A DNA stretch of 64,000 bases. Origin: Pseudomonas taetrolens. Lineage in GTDB: Bacteria; Pseudomonadota; Gammaproteobacteria; Pseudomonadales; Pseudomonadaceae. Below the pieces are notes generated by a model. It was given only the letters and a program-made list of their open reading frames with translations, was not told where the DNA came from and did not search any database. The position numbers and the translations under genes were made by a program. The stretch is from the NCBI RefSeq assembly GCF_900475285.1, contig NZ_LS483370.1, positions 310,001-374,000 of the forward strand, read 5' to 3'. Positions 1 to 7,991 of this stretch are shown in pieces. How positions within the stretch are numbered: the stretch's first letter is position 1; each line of letters starts with the position of its first letter.

Positions 1-2409
1 GAAGGCGGGCAAACCCTTGACATCACCGAATTGGGCAGCGCCACCCGGCAGTTGGGGTCGAGCCTGCCTGGCATCGAGCCGTCGGCCATCCCGGGTGCCG
101 ATGCCGAGCCGCCGACAGCCCCGGGTGGCGAACAGGAGCTGCTGGAAATCTTCCTTGAGGAAGCGTTCGATATCCTCGAGAGCTCGGGCACCGCCTTGTT
201 GCGCTGGCAGGCCGATCCGCAGGGTCATCTTGAAGTCGAGAACCTGCTGCGCGATTTGCACACCCTCAAAGGCAGCGCGCGCATGATCGAAGTCGCCGCT
301 ATCGGTGATTTTGCCCACGAACTGGAAACCCTCTTCGAGGATATTTCTGTCGGGTTGCTCGCGCCGAGTGCCGAGCTGTTCGCGTTGTTTCAGCGTTGCC
401 ATGACCAGTTGGCGCAGATGCTCGATGCTTTGCGCAGCGCTCAGCCGGTGCCTGCTCCGCAAGCTCTGATCGAACGCATTCGCCAGATTGAACGCAGTGC
501 TCGCACAACCGTGCAGCCACCCGCGCCGGCCAAGCCTGAGCTTGTGCTGCCCGAGGCTGAGCGCACGGGGCTGGACACGATCAAGGTACCAGCCGAGCTG
601 CTGGAAGACCTGGTCAACCTGGCGGGTGAAACGTCAATCACCCGCGGGCGTATTGAGCAGCAGGTCAATGACGGCAAGATCGCCCTTAACGAAATGCAGA
701 CCACCCTTGAGCGGATGCACGACCAGTTGCGTCGACTCGACACCGAAACCCAGGGCCGAATCCACAGTCGTCAGCATATTGAAGCCGACGGGATGGCCTA
801 CGATGAATTTGATCCGCTGGAAATGGACCGCCATTCCCAGCTGCAGCAATTGTCCCGCGCACTGTTTGAGTCGGCGTCGGATTTGCTCGACCTCAAGGCC
901 ACGTTGGCGGCCCGTAACCGGGACGCACAGAGCCTGCTGCAAAAGCAGGCGCGGGTGAATACCCAGCTGCAAGAAGGCCTGATGGGGACACGCATGGTGC
1001 CGTTCGAGCGCGTGCTGCCGCGCCTCAAGCGCACGGTGCGCCAAGTGGCCAGCGAGCTGGGCAAACAGGTCGAGTTCAGCGTCATTAATGCCGAAGCCGA
1101 AATTGACCGCAATGTGCTGGAACGCATGGTGGCGCCGCTCGAACACATGTTGCGTAATGCCGTTGACCACGGTCTTGAGCCGGCCAGTGTGCGCCAGGCC
1201 AGTGGCAAACCCGAGCAAGGGATGATCAGCCTGGAGTTGTCCAACGAAGGCGGCGACGTGGTGTTCGACATGCATGACGATGGCGCCGGCGTGCCGCTTG
1301 AAGCGGTGCGGCGCAAAGCCATCCTGCGCGGCCTGCTGGACCCCGATACCCCGATCAGCGATCACGAAGTCTTGCAGTTCATTTTGCAACCAGGGTTCTC
1401 GACGGCAGAAAAAATCACTCAGATTTCCGGGCGTGGGGTCGGCATGGACGTGGTCCATGAAGAGGTGCGGCTGCTGGGCGGCAGCATGACCATCGATTCG
1501 GTAGCCGGGCAGGGCGTGCACTTTCAGATCCGCCTGCCGTTCAGTGTTTCGCTCAACCGCGCCCTGATGGTGCAATGCGCCGACGAGCAATACGCCATCG
1601 CCCTCAATACCGTCGAAGGCATCGTACGGGTGATGCCCGATGAGCTGGAAGGCTATTACCAGCTCAACCCGCCGCTGTACCACTACGGCGGGCAAGCCTA
1701 CGAACTGCGCTACCTGGGTGAGCTGCTGCAAACCGTGGGCAAACCCAGGCTGGAAGGCGAAAGCCATTCGCTGCCGGTGCTGCTGGTGCATTGCCAGGAT
1801 CAGCGTGTGGCGCTGCAGGTCGATGCGCTGGCCGGTTCGCGAGAGATCGTGGTCAAAAGCCTCGGCCCACAATTTGCCGGGGTACAAGGGTTGTCGGGCG
1901 CGACCATTCTGGGAGACGGGCGGGTGGTGTTGATCCTCGACCTGCTCGCCTACATTCGTGCCCATCAGGCGCGACAGCCATTACAGAGGGACCGGCATGA
2001 AGCCGTCGGCGCGCTGGAGTTCACGCCGGCAGTCCGTCCTTTACTGGTCCTGGTGGTGGACGACTCGGTCACCGTGCGCAAAGTCACCAGCCGCCTGCTG
2101 GAGCGCAACGGCATGAACGTCATCACCGCCAAGGATGGCGTCGATGCCATGAGCGTGCTGGACACCCACACCCCGGACCTGATGCTGCTGGATATCGAAA
2201 TGCCGCGCATGGACGGTTTTGAAGTGGCCACCCGAGTGCGCAACGACTCACGTTTCAAGGATCTGCCGATCATCATGATTACGTCGCGTACCGGTCAAAA
2301 ACACCAGAACCGGGCGATGGCCATCGGCGTCAACGACTACCTGGGCAAGCCCTATCAAGAGTCAGTGTTGCTGGAGCGCATCGCCTACTGGAGCATCTCT
2401 CATGCTTGA
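1..2409 (+). CDS. chpA: ChpA/PilL-type chemotaxis histidine kinase-response regulator hybrid (5' end missing)
   Basis: The C-terminal part of a CheA-like hybrid kinase; the reading frame is open from base 1, so the start lies upstream. In order: an Hpt domain with the phospho-acceptor motif HTLKGSARM (His codon at 259-261), a linker and dimerisation region, an HATPase domain with N box HMLRNAVDHGLEP (about 1144-1182) and G box GRGVGMDVV (about 1429), a CheW-like domain, and a C-terminal receiver domain with VVDDS and the phospho-Asp in LLLDIEMPRMDG (Asp codon 2191-2193). In Pseudomonas the multi-Hpt ChpA kinase controls type IV pilus extension, twitching and cAMP signalling. The next gene is a chpC-like CheW protein overlapping by 8 bases, which fits the pilGHIJ-chpA-chpC order. 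WspE-type kinases were considered, but the chpC neighbour favours ChpA. Confidence 0.88.
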   Translation, partial: EGGQTLDITELGSATRQLGSSLPGIEPSAIPGADAEPPTAPGGEQELLEIFLEEAFDILESSGTALLRWQADPQGHLEVENLLRDLHTLKGSARMIEVAAIGDFAHELETLFEDISVGLLAPSAELFALFQRCHDQLAQMLDALRSAQPVPAPQALIERIRQIERSARTTVQPPAPAKPELVLPEAERTGLDTIKVPAELLEDLVNLAGETSITRGRIEQQVNDGKIALNEMQTTLERMHDQLRRLDTETQGRIHSRQHIEADGMAYDEFDPLEMDRHSQLQQLSRALFESASDLLDLKATLAARNRDAQSLLQKQARVNTQLQEGLMGTRMVPFERVLPRLKRTVRQVASELGKQVEFSVINAEAEIDRNVLERMVAPLEHMLRNAVDHGLEPASVRQASGKPEQGMISLELSNEGGDVVFDMHDDGAGVPLEAVRRKAILRGLLDPDTPISDHEVLQFILQPGFSTAEKITQISGRGVGMDVVHEEVRLLGGSMTIDSVAGQGVHFQIRLPFSVSLNRALMVQCADEQYAIALNTVEGIVRVMPDELEGYYQLNPPLYHYGGQAYELRYLGELLQTVGKPRLEGESHSLPVLLVHCQDQRVALQVDALAGSREIVVKSLGPQFAGVQGLSGATILGDGRVVLILDLLAYIRAHQARQPLQRDRHEAVGALEFTPAVRPLLVLVVDDSVTVRKVTSRLLERNGMNVITAKDGVDAMSVLDTHTPDLMLLDIEMPRMDGFEVATRVRNDSRFKDLPIIMITSRTGQKHQNRAMAIGVNDYLGKPYQESVLLERIAYWSISHA

Positions 2410-2869
2410 TCATCGCGTGGGCAGCCTGACCGCTTTGTTACTGCCCTTGGCTGACCGCTACTTGCTGCTGCCCAACGTCGCCATCGCGGAATTGATCGAC
2501 TACCAGCACGGCGAACCGAGCAGCGACTCCCCGCCGTGGCACCTGCGGCAAATCACCTGGCGCGACCACGCACTGCCCCTGATCAGCTTCGAAGCCGCCT
2601 GTGGCAGCCCGCTGGTGATTGGCGAGCGTGCGCGGATCGTCATCCTCAACACCTTGAGCGGCAACCCGGCACTCAAATACATCGCCATGGTCGTCCAGGG
2701 CATCCCGAGTTCCTACAAAGTGGACAGCCAGCTCAGTTTTGTCGACGTGCCGCTAAGCCCGCTGGAACGCGCAGCGGTACAAATAGGCGACCACGTGGCC
2801 AAAATCCCGGACTTGCTGGCGTTGGAGAGGTTGGTGTTGGGTGGGAGTGTCAAAATATTTAGCGTCTGA
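2402..2869 (+). CDS. chpC: CheW-domain protein, ChpC-like
   Basis: A 155-residue single CheW-like domain protein without signal peptide or membrane segment. CheW adaptors couple a chemoreceptor to a CheA kinase; ChpC is the second CheW-like adaptor of the Chp system. It starts 8 bases inside the end of chpA, so translation is probably coupled. The sequence carries the beta-rich CheW pattern (LPLADRYLLLPNVAIAELI near the N-terminus, PLISFEAACG near residue 60). Its last 11 bases overlap the convergent end of the downstream membrane gene, so no terminator space remains. Function is inferred from domain and operon position. Confidence 0.82.
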   Translation: MLDHRVGSLTALLLPLADRYLLLPNVAIAELIDYQHGEPSSDSPPWHLRQITWRDHALPLISFEAACGSPLVIGERARIVILNTLSGNPALKYIAMVVQGIPSSYKVDSQLSFVDVPLSPLERAAVQIGDHVAKIPDLLALERLVLGGSVKIFSV

Positions 2870-3683
2870 GTGAAAAAATCAGGCCCAAAAGAACAATGAG
2901 CAATATCCATAACATCGTATACAGTGTCGTTATTAAGCGCCTGAGCGAAGGTGGGAAGTTTTTTATATCCTGAATATCTGCATCTCCGGACAGCACACGA
3001 CGATTAGGAAATATTATCAAAGAGGAAATTTGCCCCAGTAACATCAGTTTTCCCTGAAGTCCTTCATTTCTTAAACTTGATAGTTTTGTAATGGCACGAC
3101 AGTTTTTTAAGTGACTCAACAGCTCATCAAGCTTTTTATAGATGATGTAAGAAGCTGCCGATAAAAAAAATAGCAAGCCGCAGATGTCGATAATAAAGAC
3201 CCAAAACCTGATGCTGTGGGTGGGGTCTGAATTTTCTATCGGAAGGGTAGTGGCGATGCCGTATGAGGCTTTACTGGATTGGCCATGCGCAAGAAACTCA
3301 AAAAAATTCAGTTTTTGAGCCACAGTAAGCGCTATTAAGCTAACGACAAGCCAGCGGGTCGTTCGTTGTAGAGTAATCAGTGCTTGCTTTAGTTTTTTTG
3401 GGAAGTTTTCGATATCCTCTGCATTTGCCTCACCCAAAATTATTTGAATTCGAGGAGAAGCAAGCAAGCCCGAAACTGTGCCAATGAATACCATTCTTCC
3501 CCAAGGACCTACACGATTCATAAAGGCCCATCTTTTGACGAGCTTGCAGTTTTCCAAATGGCTAAGGATGAAGTCCTTTTGTGTGTAGGCCAGATAAAGG
3601 CTTCGCCCAATATTAATAATCAAGCCTGTAAAAATCAGGGTGATAAAACATAAATACAGGGTGTTTGTACTGACCATTTTCAT
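2859..3683 (-). CDS. Membrane protein with internal duplication; candidate immunity partner of the upstream toxin-like gene
   Basis: A 274-residue protein of no family I recognise. Hydrophobic segments lie at about 8-30, 111-123, 160-180 and 256-270. It consists of two related halves about 149 residues apart: residues 40-50 (LSHLENCKLVK) match 189-199 (LSHLKNCRAIT), and 86-105 (ANAEDIENFPKKLKQ...) match 234-254 (DADIQDIKNFPPSLRR...). Each half pairs a cytosolic-looking unit with flanking membrane helices. The ATG overlaps the stop of the preceding gene as ATGA, a typical coupling of a toxin to its protector; a second ATG two codons in is possible. The DNA is visibly more AT-rich than its neighbours, which suggests acquisition by transfer. 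The immunity role is inference from gene order, coupling and membrane topology. A helper or assembly protein is the alternative. Confidence 0.55.
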   Translation of the reverse strand: MKMVSTNTLYLCFITLIFTGLIINIGRSLYLAYTQKDFILSHLENCKLVKRWAFMNRVGPWGRMVFIGTVSGLLASPRIQIILGEANAEDIENFPKKLKQALITLQRTTRWLVVSLIALTVAQKLNFFEFLAHGQSSKASYGIATTLPIENSDPTHSIRFWVFIIDICGLLFFLSAASYIIYKKLDELLSHLKNCRAITKLSSLRNEGLQGKLMLLGQISSLIIFPNRRVLSGDADIQDIKNFPPSLRRLITTLYTMLWILLIVLLGLIFSLRR

Positions 3684-5197
3684 TTGCTGGTCTCGTAGAA
3701 AAGCTCACCCAAAACGTCTCCGCCCATTCCTCCGTAGTAACCTGCACCATAAGCACTGGCCCCCGCCAAGATAAGGCCGCATACCAGAAACGCTGCCCCA
3801 CCAGTAGGTACGCCAGCGACTGCGCAAATTGCACCGGCTGTACCCTGACTAACAACTACACCTGCTGCGGCACCACCCAAGACCCCACCCACAAAGGCTC
3901 CTGTCTCTGTAAACCTGATCTTTTTACACATCTCTGTATTCCCTGCAGCACACACTTCTTGCACTTTCATATAAGAAACCCCGCCGCCAATGCCTGTGGC
4001 TACCCAGCCTCCGTATTTGATGTATTTAGCCGCCTTGGACACGCCATTAATATGCGTCGCATACCCCGGAATCTGGTCGGGTCCGCCGGCCAGCGTCCAG
4101 CGGTGGACCAGGCTTCTGCTGGAAATACCCAGTGCGTTCTTGAGGTCGGGGTGGTCAGGAAAACCGATGACTTTTTTGGTCAGGGCAGTGAGTTGCAGAT
4201 TGAGTGAGTTGAACAATGCGCGGCGCTCGGCAAAGAACTCGGCGGACTGCAGGTTGCCGTGCCGGTTAAAGCTGGTTTTGTGCAGGTTTTCGATGTCGAC
4301 CAATACCTTTTTTACATCCTCCAGGTGCTTGGCAAACATCGCTTCGCCAATACCTACTGCCGTCACGCCATGGGTAATAAACGATTCAATTTCATCATGG
4401 TGCTGCGCCATGAAGTCGGCTTCTTCGGGCGTCAGTGATTCCAGCGCTTCGTTCACCCGTTGTGCCGCTGCCATCAGATGCGCCTCTTCACGGGTGCAGA
4501 GCAAGTTGTTGGGATCGCTGAGAACGATCAACTGGCCGGCTTTGACCTGCTCCCGCCCAGGATTAAGGCTTTTGAATTTGCTCAGTACGTTGAAATCTTT
4601 GGTAGTGAACAGGTCGGCTTGCAACTGTTGAAACGTGGTGCTTTTGGGCACCACATAAAAGCCAGGCTCTTGGGGTTTAACCTCTGCGGGCCATTGATCC
4701 GGTGTAAGGAGCCGGGTGTTCGCCACGGGTGGTGGCGCGGCATGGGTAGTGCTGCGTACTTGATTGACTTCAACCGCTTGCAGGCGCTCGCGTCGCACAT
4801 AGCGCAGTAAATCGACGGGGGCGTCTTTGAATGGACGGCGGGGGGGACTCATCAACGTAATCAGTTCAAGCGGATCAACCTCCTCTGTCACCAAGGGACC
4901 CAAAGCGTTGTAAGGATTCGGCAGTACAGGCTGATCCAGCCGTTCGCTGTTGAGTTGGAGTACTTGCTTTTGCAGTTGTATATACGCCTGCTGCAGCGCC
5001 TCAAGACCATCCTCAAGGGGTAGATGCCCCGTCTCGACATCATCGATGATCTGGTCGGCGTAATCGGTCATGTCCCTGGCAAACGCCAAGCGTGTCATAC
5101 CATTATTCAAGTGCATGGCACCGGCAAGGCGTGCCCGCATGATCAAACTATTGAAAGCCTCCAGAAGGCCCTGCATTGTGGTTTCTTTTGAATCCAT
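3680..5197 (-). CDS. LysM-domain protein with glycine-rich hydrophobic C-terminus; candidate pore-forming antibacterial toxin
   Basis: A 505-residue protein. Residues 1-150 look helical and soluble. Residues 178-228 form a LysM-like unit (GFYVVPKSTTFQQLQ ... LNPGREQVKAGQLIVLSDP). Residues 235-345 are helical. From about 397 the sequence becomes glycine/alanine-rich and membrane-compatible (432-490, for example GAFVGGVLGGAAAGVVVSQ), ending in a short polar tail. Soluble N-terminal parts with such a tail occur in contact-dependent or type VI-delivered pore-forming effectors. There is no classical signal peptide. The start was chosen at MDSKETTM because AAAGGTGG lies about 9-11 bases upstream; an in-frame start 45 codons earlier has no such site. 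The next gene overlaps as ATGA. No vgrG, PAAR or Hcp gene is in the window, so the delivery route is unknown. The toxin role is inference. Confidence 0.55.
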   Translation of the reverse strand: MDSKETTMQGLLEAFNSLIMRARLAGAMHLNNGMTRLAFARDMTDYADQIIDDVETGHLPLEDGLEALQQAYIQLQKQVLQLNSERLDQPVLPNPYNALGPLVTEEVDPLELITLMSPPRRPFKDAPVDLLRYVRRERLQAVEVNQVRSTTHAAPPPVANTRLLTPDQWPAEVKPQEPGFYVVPKSTTFQQLQADLFTTKDFNVLSKFKSLNPGREQVKAGQLIVLSDPNNLLCTREEAHLMAAAQRVNEALESLTPEEADFMAQHHDEIESFITHGVTAVGIGEAMFAKHLEDVKKVLVDIENLHKTSFNRHGNLQSAEFFAERRALFNSLNLQLTALTKKVIGFPDHPDLKNALGISSRSLVHRWTLAGGPDQIPGYATHINGVSKAAKYIKYGGWVATGIGGGVSYMKVQEVCAAGNTEMCKKIRFTETGAFVGGVLGGAAAGVVVSQGTAGAICAVAGVPTGGAAFLVCGLILAGASAYGAGYYGGMGGDVLGELFYETSK

Positions 5198-5349
5198 GCC
5201 GCAGGCCCACCTTTCTGGAAATCCAAAAAGTCTATTGCGAAGGGCGAAAGCTGGATGTAGGACGCGTCCGTAAGGGCTGAGTGCAAGTGCTCTGTCTGCG
5301 GAGGTCAGGAACTGAGGCGCGCCTGATGTCAATCAGGCGCGTGTCTGGA
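5198..5349. other. Gap between toxin candidate and DUF6124 remnant, with a 10-bp hairpin
   Basis: It holds the ribosome site of the toxin candidate and a perfect stem, CGCGCCTGAT/ATCAGGCGCG with loop GTCA, at 5318-5341. The stem has no T-run on either strand, so it may be an RNA stabiliser or weak terminator for the remnant upstream on the minus strand. I see no gene here. Confidence 0.6.
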
Positions 5350-5668
5350 TCAGCGGGCTGTAAAGCCGCTCAGTGTTTTTTCGACCTGGGTTTTGGCCAT
5401 GTCCACCAGATGCTGTACCGATAACACAAGGTCGCGCTGCGTCGCATCGAGGTGGCTGCTTGCCTCAGCCGCCGAGACGCTGGCGCAACGCAACAGGCTG
5501 AGCGCATGGACCACGCTTCCTCTGTTTCAATGTTCGCAGGAGGTGGTGGCACGTCACGCAGGTAGTGTTTCAGGGCGCGCCCGACAGCCGCGCGGTTCTG
5601 TAGAGGTCATTGATGGGCGCTGAAACAAACGTCCCGTCTTGCGGTGGGTCCGGGGTGATTTTGAGCAT
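5350..5668 (-). pseudogene. DUF6124-type small protein, broken by two frameshifts
   Basis: Starting at the ATG at 5668, which has a TTAGGAG site upstream, the frame reads MLKITPDPPQDGTF... and stops early. The related continuation (VGRALKHYLRDVPPPPANIETEE) is in a second frame. The C-terminal part (VVHALSLLRCASVSAAEAS..., ending LVDMAKTQVEKTL) is in a third frame that stops at 5350. Read together, the pieces give the usual layout of the small Pseudomonas proteins annotated DUF6124/DUF3077-like, about 106 residues. Each break corresponds to one missing base. It is either a decaying gene or an assembly error. The intact-looking leader upstream suggests recent decay. The function of the family is not known to me. 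Confidence 0.65.
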
Positions 5669-5719
5669 GGTTGCGAACTCCTAACGAAAATGGGAGCCGA
5701 CACGCTCGCGACTAAACGA

Positions 5720-5801
5720 GTGGGTGGCAGCTGTGCGCAGGTTAGTCGACCGGCCGTTAGGACACCGGCGCACCCGAAGGTGCCCTGCGCACAGCCACCA
5801 T
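5720..5801 (-). ncRNA. Structured 5' leader upstream of the DUF6124 remnant (three-way-junction candidate)
   Basis: On the minus strand a long helix forms between GGTGGCTGTGCGCAGG (5799-5784) and CCTGCGCACAGCTGCCACC (5741-5723), 16 pairs with one 3-base bulge. It encloses a tetraloop hairpin GCACC-TTCG-GGTGC and a second hairpin GCCGG/CCGGT with loop TGTCCTAACGG. This is a compact three-way junction ending about 55 bases before the start codon of the remnant. I recall similar leaders before small DUF genes in fluorescent pseudomonads, but I cannot name an Rfam family. A cis-regulatory RNA is inferred. Confidence 0.5.
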
Positions 5802-5812
5802 AAAATTCAGGC

Positions 5813-5849
5813 ATTAAAAAACGCCTGTTTTTAAGTGGCGCTGTGCGCC
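5813..5849 (-). terminator. Terminator-like hairpin upstream of the structured leader
   Basis: On the minus strand AGCGCC pairs with GGCGTT (one wobble) across the loop ACTTAAAAACA and runs into TTTTTT. It would end transcripts from the unassigned stretch at 5921-6418, or act as an attenuator before the leader at 5720-5801. Confidence 0.4.
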
Positions 5850-6443
5850 TAACAGTAAGCCGAGCGACTAAACCCGATCGCTGATGTGCAGCGATGGGGC
5901 GAGACTAGGCGCGTAAACCGTCAGGCGCAATGCGTGCGGGATTGTCTCGGAAAGTTCTGGTGAGGGAAAGGGATCAGTCCGATAAAAACGGCCAGATCAA
6001 AAGATCGCAGCTTTCGTGCCCGTACCCACAGTGGAACTGCATCAAGACAGTTGCTCCGAGATGACTGCACAACAAATTCGCAGCTGTCGCAAGGCTTGGG
6101 GAAGGTAGGAAAAGGCAGCCCGCCCTGCAAATTCTGACCTGTTTTATGGGCAGCCAATCGATCGTGGCCTTCCGGGTAATTCCGGGGCATCAGCAAACCC
6201 GCGCTCCGGCTCGATCCGGCAGGTCTTTGTTCAGCTGCGTTTGCCAATACCGAACCCGTCAGGGATTCGCGTGTGTGCTCGGCTGACGGCTTTACCGGAG
6301 AAGCGCGTTTCAATTGGTCTATCACAGACGGCCTGTATAAGCTGACCCTCGCTGTCACAAAGTGCAATGGCGTGCGGTGTGGTAAACCTTTATATCCAAT
6401 CAAGTGACACAGTCGCACTATCGGCTATTTGAGGATGTTGCAC
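5850..6443. other. Stretch without an assignable gene; one long open frame at 5921-6418 (-)
   Basis: The minus strand is open for 165 codons from an ATG at 6418 (MRLCHLIGYKGLPHRTPLHF...). The composition (many Arg/Ser/Pro, little hydrophobic patterning) and the lack of a recognisable domain make a real protein doubtful. Similar frames seem to me to recur in fluorescent Pseudomonas genomes, so the DNA itself may be a conserved or repeated element. A small perfect hairpin, ATCGCTG-atgtg-CAGCGAT, lies at 5877-5895. The ribosome site of the next gene is at the right end. Confidence 0.35.
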
Positions 6444-7061
6444 ATGTATCACGGAGAAAAGCTCAATGCCTGGACCCATTTGTTGGGAGCTGTGGCGGCG
6501 GCAATTGGCAGTATTTGGTTGTTGGTGATGGCGTGCCTGGACGGCAGTCCGCAGAAGATTGTCAGCGTGGCGATTTATGGCGTCACGCTGGTGGTGCTGT
6601 ACAGCGTATCGACCGTGTACCACAGCGTGCGCGGGCGCTCCAAGGTGATCATGCAGAAGCTCGATCACCTGTCGATTTACCTGCTGATCGCGGGCAGTTA
6701 CACCCCGTTTTGTCTGGTCACTTTGCACGGCCCCTGGGGCTGGTCACTGTTCGGAATTGTGTGGGGCATGGCCGTGATTGGCATGTTTCAGGAGATCAAG
6801 CCGCGCTCTGAAGCGCGCATTCTGTCGATCGTGATTTACGCGGTCATGGGCTGGATCGTGCTGGTGGCGGTCAAGCCATTGCTGGCGGCGCTGGGCACCG
6901 CCGGCTTTGTCTGGTTGGCGTCAGGCGGGGTGATGTACACCGTCGGGATTATTTTCTTCGCCCTCGATCATCGTCTGCTCCATGCCCACGGTATTTGGCA
7001 TCTGTTCGTGATTTCCGGCAGCCTGCTGCACTTTGTGGCCATCGCGCATTATGTGATCTGA
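6444..7061 (+). CDS. Hemolysin III (PAQR/YqfA-type) family membrane protein
   Basis: A 205-residue integral membrane protein with about seven hydrophobic segments. It carries family landmarks: an early HGEKLNAWTHL, SVSTVYHSV near residue 60, LDHLSIYLLIAGSYTPF, and near the end ALDHRLLHAHGIWHLFVISGSLLHF, whose histidines form the metal site in the PAQR/CREST fold. The name comes from a Bacillus cereus haemolysin; in Proteobacteria the role is in membrane homeostasis and is not well settled. The start is the ATG with GAGGA about 8 bases upstream; in-frame TTG and ATG codons 9-15 bases earlier are less well placed. It converges with the next gene, leaving a 5-base gap. Confidence 0.88.
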   Translation: MYHGEKLNAWTHLLGAVAAAIGSIWLLVMACLDGSPQKIVSVAIYGVTLVVLYSVSTVYHSVRGRSKVIMQKLDHLSIYLLIAGSYTPFCLVTLHGPWGWSLFGIVWGMAVIGMFQEIKPRSEARILSIVIYAVMGWIVLVAVKPLLAALGTAGFVWLASGGVMYTVGIIFFALDHRLLHAHGIWHLFVISGSLLHFVAIAHYVI

Positions 7062-7066
7062 GCCGG

Positions 7067-7918
7067 CTAGGGCGTCTTGGCTGCGGGCTTTTGAGTATCG
7101 CTGCGGACTTGCGCATGGCTGATCAAGGCAAAGATAAAACTGCCACCGATGATATTGCCGGCCAGGGTAGGGCCGGCAAAGATCAGCCAGAAGTCTTTCC
7201 ACGGCAACTCACCGGCAAACACCAGGTACGACACCTCGGCGGCACCCACCACGATGTGAGTGAAATCCCCCAGTGCCATCAGGTAGGTGATCAGGGTGAT
7301 GATCCAGATTTTTGCGCTTTCCATGGACGGGATCATCCATACCATGGTGGCGATCATCCAGCCCGAGACAATGCCTTTGGCAAACATCTGCCACGGACTG
7401 TTTTCCATCACCTTACGCCCGATGTCGAGAAAGGCCAGGTCGGTCTTGGTGTCAAAAATCGGCAAGTTCAGCATGACGTACGCCACCAGCAGGGTGCCGC
7501 ACAGGTTACCGACCAGAACCACTGACCACAGCCGTAGCAAGCGTGCGAAGTTGTTGAGCGTCGGGTTGCTCATGATGGGCAAAACGGCGGTGAGGGTGTT
7601 TTCGGTGAACAATTGCTGGCGAGCGAGGATGACGGCCAGAAACCCGGCGCAATAACCAAAACTGGCGATCACTTTGAACCCTTCGGTATCTGGCAGTCGC
7701 GAATTGAGCAGCCCCATGGCCATCAGCGACAGGCCCATGGTCAGGCCAGCGGCCAGCGCCGACCACCACAGCGCAGCAACGCTGCGCTCCAGTTCCAGGT
7801 CACCCTCGGTACGGATAATTTCATGCAGCACCGCCGCGCGAGGCGGCTGGCTTTTGTCGACATCGTGCTGTTCCTGATCCGACAAGTTGGGTGTCTTGCC
7901 GGTTTTTTCCGTCGCCAT
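7067..7918 (-). CDS. Formate/nitrite transporter (FNT) family protein, YfdC-like
   Basis: A 283-residue protein with a charged N-terminal tail (about 60 residues) followed by six hydrophobic segments in the FNT pattern, including ARQQLFTENTLTAVLPIM near residue 105 and WMIATMVWM near 190. FNT pentamers are anion channels for formate, nitrite or hydrosulfide. The long polar N-terminus and the motifs resemble the YfdC branch, whose substrate is unclear. AGGAG precedes the ATG by 6 bases. No formate or nitrite enzymes lie next to it, so the substrate cannot be inferred from context. Confidence 0.82.
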   Translation of the reverse strand: MATEKTGKTPNLSDQEQHDVDKSQPPRAAVLHEIIRTEGDLELERSVAALWWSALAAGLTMGLSLMAMGLLNSRLPDTEGFKVIASFGYCAGFLAVILARQQLFTENTLTAVLPIMSNPTLNNFARLLRLWSVVLVGNLCGTLLVAYVMLNLPIFDTKTDLAFLDIGRKVMENSPWQMFAKGIVSGWMIATMVWMIPSMESAKIWIITLITYLMALGDFTHIVVGAAEVSYLVFAGELPWKDFWLIFAGPTLAGNIIGGSFIFALISHAQVRSDTQKPAAKTP

Positions 7919-7991
7919 GGTGTGCTCCTGAATCCTGAGGGGGCCTGTAGTTACGACCGGCGGGATTCAGCGCTGTTCAGTGGCCTGGAAA

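Noticed and set aside
634..1965. Long open frame antisense to chpA (443 codons)
   Set aside because: It is a shadow of the GC-rich chpA coding frame; chpA has clear domains and the antisense product has none. The same holds for long antisense frames over ahcY, rhlE, tkt, betA and betT.
5370..5552. 60-codon open frame on the minus strand as an independent gene
   Set aside because: It is the middle frame of the broken DUF6124-type gene, not a gene of its own; its second half is out of frame with the family.
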